From PUPG01 sp041686485 (lineage in GTDB: Bacteria > Bacteroidota > Bacteroidia > Bacteroidales > UBA7960): 64,000 nucleotides of DNA. The notes below the pieces were generated by a model. It did not search any database, was not told the origin of the DNA, and saw only the letters and a program-made list of their open reading frames with translations. A program made the translations under genes and the position numbers. Shown piece after piece: positions 61,242 to 64,000 of the stretch (its first letter is position 1; the number at the start of each line of letters is the position of its first letter). The stretch is taken from the NCBI GenBank assembly GCA_041686485.1, contig JAWLDT010000006.1, forward strand, positions 3,805 to 67,804, read 5' to 3'.

Positions 61242-63698
61242 TTACTTGCTGAAATCAACGATGGTAACACCGGCACCACCCCGGTCGGGATGTTCATCCC
61301 GGTAACGTCCGATGTGCGGGATGGATCTTAAGAAGTCGCGAATCGCCGGCCGCAATATACCGTCACCTTTGCCGTGCAGTATCCGTATTTGCGGCACGCC
61401 GAGCAGGTACGCATCATCGATGTGGTTTTGCAGCTTTTGCAACGCCTCGTCCACATGGGTGCTTCTCAGATCGATATCCGGCTTAAAGGAGGCTGCCCTG
61501 GTGTTGATGTCGAATGACATGCCCCCCGACTTTCCTGCTTTGTTCTTTTGTTGCGTCTTCTTAAGTTTTACAAGCTCGCTGATTTTAATGCGGAGCTTCA
61601 TGCTGTCGAATACCACCAGGGCCTTGTCATCCGAAAGCTCTGCCACTTCGCCCGGGGTGTTCTGGCCCTTGATTTTCACGGTGTCGCCCGGTTTGATGGG
61701 GGTCGGGTCAACCTCTTCCTGTTGAACCGGCTTTTTCTTTTTCTCTTTTTTCTTTTTGGAAGAAGGAGCCGGCGTGTCTTTCAGGGCTTGTTTCTGGTTT
61801 TCGGTGTATTGTTCCAGTTTCTGGCGAGCCTCCCTGGTTTTTTCTTTATCCGCCTGCGACTCCTTGATCTCCCGGATGGTGTTTTCGATCGTTTTGTTGG
61901 CGTTGCTTAGAATGTCCTTTGCTTCGCGTCGTGCCTGGTTGAGGATCTCGTTCTTGCGTGTCTCCACATCTTTATGAAGGTATTCATATTTGTCGACGAC
62001 CTCCGCAAGAAATGTGTCCGCATGCTTGAGTTGCTTCTCTTTCTCTTCCAGTTCGGCCTTTTTGACTTCCAGGTCCTGCAGCTGGATGTCGAAGTCGAGG
62101 TCCTGGTCGCCGGTCAGTTTTCCTGCTTTTTTCAGCAGCTGTTCCGGCAGCCCGATGGAACGGGCTATCTCAAAGGCAAAGCTGGAGCCGGGGATGCCTG
62201 TTTTCAGTTTGAAGAGTGGCTTCATCTGTTTGCTGTCGAACAGCATGGAGCCGTTGACCATACCGGGATGCCGTCCTGCTTTGAGTTTGAGGTTGGCGTA
62301 GTGGGTGGTGATCACGCCCAGCGCCTGTTGTTCGTAGAGCTGATCGAGGATAGACTCCGCGATAGCCCCGCCGATGCGGGGTTCTGTGCCTGCCCCGAAT
62401 TCATCAATGAGGAAAAGGGTTTTTTCGTCGCATCGCTCCAGCAGGTACTTCATGTTCAACAGGTGGGAGCTGTAGGTGCTGAGGTCATTCTCGAGCGACT
62501 GTTCGTCACCGATATCGATAAAGAGCCGGTGAAAGATGCCGGCCTGGGAGTGGCTGTCCATTGGCGCCAGCAGGCCGCATTGCAGCATGTACTGAACCAG
62601 GCCGCAGGTGATCAGGCAAACGGATTTTCCGCCGGCATTGGGGCCTGATATCACCAGGATGCGATTCTCTTTGTTGAGTTCCAGGGTGAGCGGCTCCACG
62701 TGTTTGTTCTGTTTTTTATAGGATAGCCACAGCAGCGGGTGTTTGGCGTTAACCCAGCTTATGACAGGCTCGTCGGTGAGTTGTGGCTTCATGGCGTCCA
62801 TCTCCAGGGCCAGCTTTGCTTTGGCGCGGATGGCGTCCATGATGCCCAGCATGTCGTAGGCTTTTTGCAAATCCGGGAGTTCCGGACGCAGTTCGTCGGC
62901 GAAAGCCCGGAGTATCCGTATGATCTCCCGCCGTTCTTCGGCCTCCAGTTCCTTGATACGGTTATTCAGTTCGAACACCTCTTCCGGTTCCAGGAAGGCG
63001 GTTTGTCCGGTGGCCGAATGGTCATGTACAAAGCCCCGGATCTTGCGTTTGTAGGCCACGGGCACGGGAATGACCTGCCGGCCGTTACGCAGGGCCAGCT
63101 CTACATCCTGCTGTATCCATCCCCCGGCTTTCCCTTCGGATAAATACTTGTAGATGCGGCGGTTGGCTTTACCTGCCAGGTCCTGTTGCTGCTGACGTAT
63201 ATCCAGAAGGGCGGGGGAGGCATTGCTGCGGACAACCCCCTGTTCGTCGATCAGGGCATTGATCCGGCGGGGCAGAGCATCGTCCACCGCCAGGTCGTGG
63301 ATATGGGTGGCCAGCCAGGGGTGTTTCAGTTGCGCATCCGTTGTGGTGACCGACAGGAAGCGAATCACCTGCAGGATGGTTTCGAGCGACAGCTTCAGTT
63401 CCAGCAGGGTTTCGGGTTCAACAAAGGTCTCGGGCAGCTTCAGGTGGCTGAAGACCTCTGTAGGGTCAAAATAGTTGGAGCCCGGAAAGCTTTCGCCGGA
63501 CAACAGGATCTGCCGGAACTCTTCGGTTTCGTTAAGCTGTTTGTTGATGTGGGTTTTGTCGGTTGAAAAACCGATTTTCGCCACCACTTTTTCACCGAGG
63601 GTGCCATAGCAATAGCCGAGCAGCATCTCCCGGAGCTGGTCAAAGCCGGTTTTTTCCTCAAATCCGGCGGGATAGGTATGGGTTGTTGGGGTATTCAC
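61242..63698 (-). CDS. mutS2: MutS2 endonuclease / ribosome-rescue ATPase
   Basis: About 818 aa. The MutS core and ATPase have Walker A GPNAGGKS (352-359 here), TLFLIDEFGAGTEP (Walker B) and ITTHYANLK. A coiled coil with a lysine-rich linker (SKKKKEKKKKP) and a KOW-like part follow, then a C-terminal Smr domain (DLRSTHVDEAL, ILHGKGDGILR). I start at GTG 63698 because the promoter box lies 28 bases upstream and the longer frame from 63755 crosses that box. MutS2 acts on recombination intermediates or collided ribosomes. Confidence 0.93.
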   Translation of the reverse strand: MNTPTTHTYPAGFEEKTGFDQLREMLLGYCYGTLGEKVVAKIGFSTDKTHINKQLNETEEFRQILLSGESFPGSNYFDPTEVFSHLKLPETFVEPETLLELKLSLETILQVIRFLSVTTTDAQLKHPWLATHIHDLAVDDALPRRINALIDEQGVVRSNASPALLDIRQQQQDLAGKANRRIYKYLSEGKAGGWIQQDVELALRNGRQVIPVPVAYKRKIRGFVHDHSATGQTAFLEPEEVFELNNRIKELEAEERREIIRILRAFADELRPELPDLQKAYDMLGIMDAIRAKAKLALEMDAMKPQLTDEPVISWVNAKHPLLWLSYKKQNKHVEPLTLELNKENRILVISGPNAGGKSVCLITCGLVQYMLQCGLLAPMDSHSQAGIFHRLFIDIGDEQSLENDLSTYSSHLLNMKYLLERCDEKTLFLIDEFGAGTEPRIGGAIAESILDQLYEQQALGVITTHYANLKLKAGRHPGMVNGSMLFDSKQMKPLFKLKTGIPGSSFAFEIARSIGLPEQLLKKAGKLTGDQDLDFDIQLQDLEVKKAELEEKEKQLKHADTFLAEVVDKYEYLHKDVETRKNEILNQARREAKDILSNANKTIENTIREIKESQADKEKTREARQKLEQYTENQKQALKDTPAPSSKKKKEKKKKPVQQEEVDPTPIKPGDTVKIKGQNTPGEVAELSDDKALVVFDSMKLRIKISELVKLKKTQQKNKAGKSGGMSFDINTRAASFKPDIDLRSTHVDEALQKLQNHIDDAYLLGVPQIRILHGKGDGILRPAIRDFLRSIPHIGRYRDEHPDRGGAGVTIVDFSK

Positions 63699-63725
63699 AA
63701 GTTTGAGGTATTCAGAAGTTGAGCA

Positions 63726-63733
63726 CAAAAGTA
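63726..63733 (-). promoter_or_regulatory. -7 promoter box of mutS2
   Basis: Minus-strand TACTTTTG fits TAnnTTTG; with a leader of about 20 bases to GTG 63698, it decides the start. Confidence 0.55.
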
Positions 63734-64000
63734 ATAAAGGTCGGGTAAAAAACACAATGTGCCGGGTTGCGGCGGATGGTCCTGTTTTTATGCCCGGGCA
63801 GGGCTATTGATTTAGCATGTCAAGGTGCAGGTGGCGCGGGAATAAGTGAAAAAAGGTGTTGAAGCTTTCTCATAACGGAGGTGATGGTGTCGTGCTAAAC
63901 GGGCAGGGATTTCTTTGTCGTGGTTAAATTATAGGAAACATATAAAACAAATCAATTATTTTTTATTATATTGATCGCCAAAACAGTACGCTTTAGCGAA
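63734..64000. other. intergenic edge, no gene seen
   Basis: No frame above noise on either strand. The last 70 bases are A/T-rich and may be the upstream region of a gene beyond the window. Confidence 0.5.

Overview
The window looks like a chromosomal segment of a Bacteroidota bacterium, probably from the Bacteroidales/Marinilabiliales side of the phylum; the order is my inference. The evidence is phylum-typical gene families (DUF2764 V-ATPase cluster, DUF5689 surface lipoproteins, DUF4296, DUF6132, GH3, NadR-like kinase, FadL/GDSL pair), an A-type RNase P RNA, and many promoter boxes of the TAnnTTTG type in place of E. coli-like -10/-35 elements. I saw no rRNA, tRNA, prophage, insertion sequence or cas gene.

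Layout. 1-5174 (-): V/A-type ATPase operon E, DUF2764, A, B, D, with D cut by the window edge. 5365-5612: a frameshifted remnant of an RND efflux pump. 5622-8752 (-): a NapH/NapG-like membrane polyferredoxin and a DUF362 protein, separated by a 620-bp mosaic of heptanucleotide repeats and small hairpins. 8933-10101 (+): a small membrane protein and DUF3109. 10175-15108 (-): gltX, a GH3 acyl-amido synthetase and lysS. 15437-24906: housekeeping genes (23S rRNA methyltransferase, acylphosphatase, S9 oligopeptidase, NadR-like kinase, EamA transporter, cysQ, periplasmic glutathione peroxidase, gyrB) plus a 37-bp tandem repeat. 25034-29892 (-): a plug-less outer-membrane barrel with a 1022-aa TPR protein. 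29921-30308 (-): rnpB. 30340-31422 (-): DUF2027-Smr protein. 31597-35680 (+): flippase, Wzz-like and O-antigen ligase/polymerase genes. 35823-41038: nitroreductase, GDSL lipoprotein with FadL, nucleoside kinase. 41038-43459 (+): dihydroorotate dehydrogenase-like protein, two thioredoxins, DUF6132. 43464-45742 (-): tgt and lptG. 46066-49926 (+): glycosyltransferase, ECF-type sigma factor, urocanase. 49993-52621 (-): DUF4296, dihydroorotase, polyprenol-phosphate mannose synthase. 52791-53921 (+): cysteine desulfurase. 54081-61156: a surface-uptake locus. 61242-63698 (-): mutS2.

The most system-like stretch is 54081-61156. A TonB-dependent receptor and two DUF5689 (OB-fold-like) lipoproteins form one operon. 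It diverges from an exported endonuclease/exonuclease/phosphatase protein and a small basic protein, and the two -7 boxes face each other across a 12-bp palindrome. I read it as a candidate surface system for binding, cutting and importing nucleic acids or phosphoesters; the substrate is inference.

Other points of note: a tRNA-guanine transglycosylase lacking all three zinc cysteines, a GH3 amino-acid-conjugating enzyme between two tRNA synthetases, a flanked array of nine small hairpins, a 24-bp operator-like palindrome on the DUF362 promoter, and four genes whose promoter box lies only 5-6 bases before ATG (candidate leaderless mRNAs).
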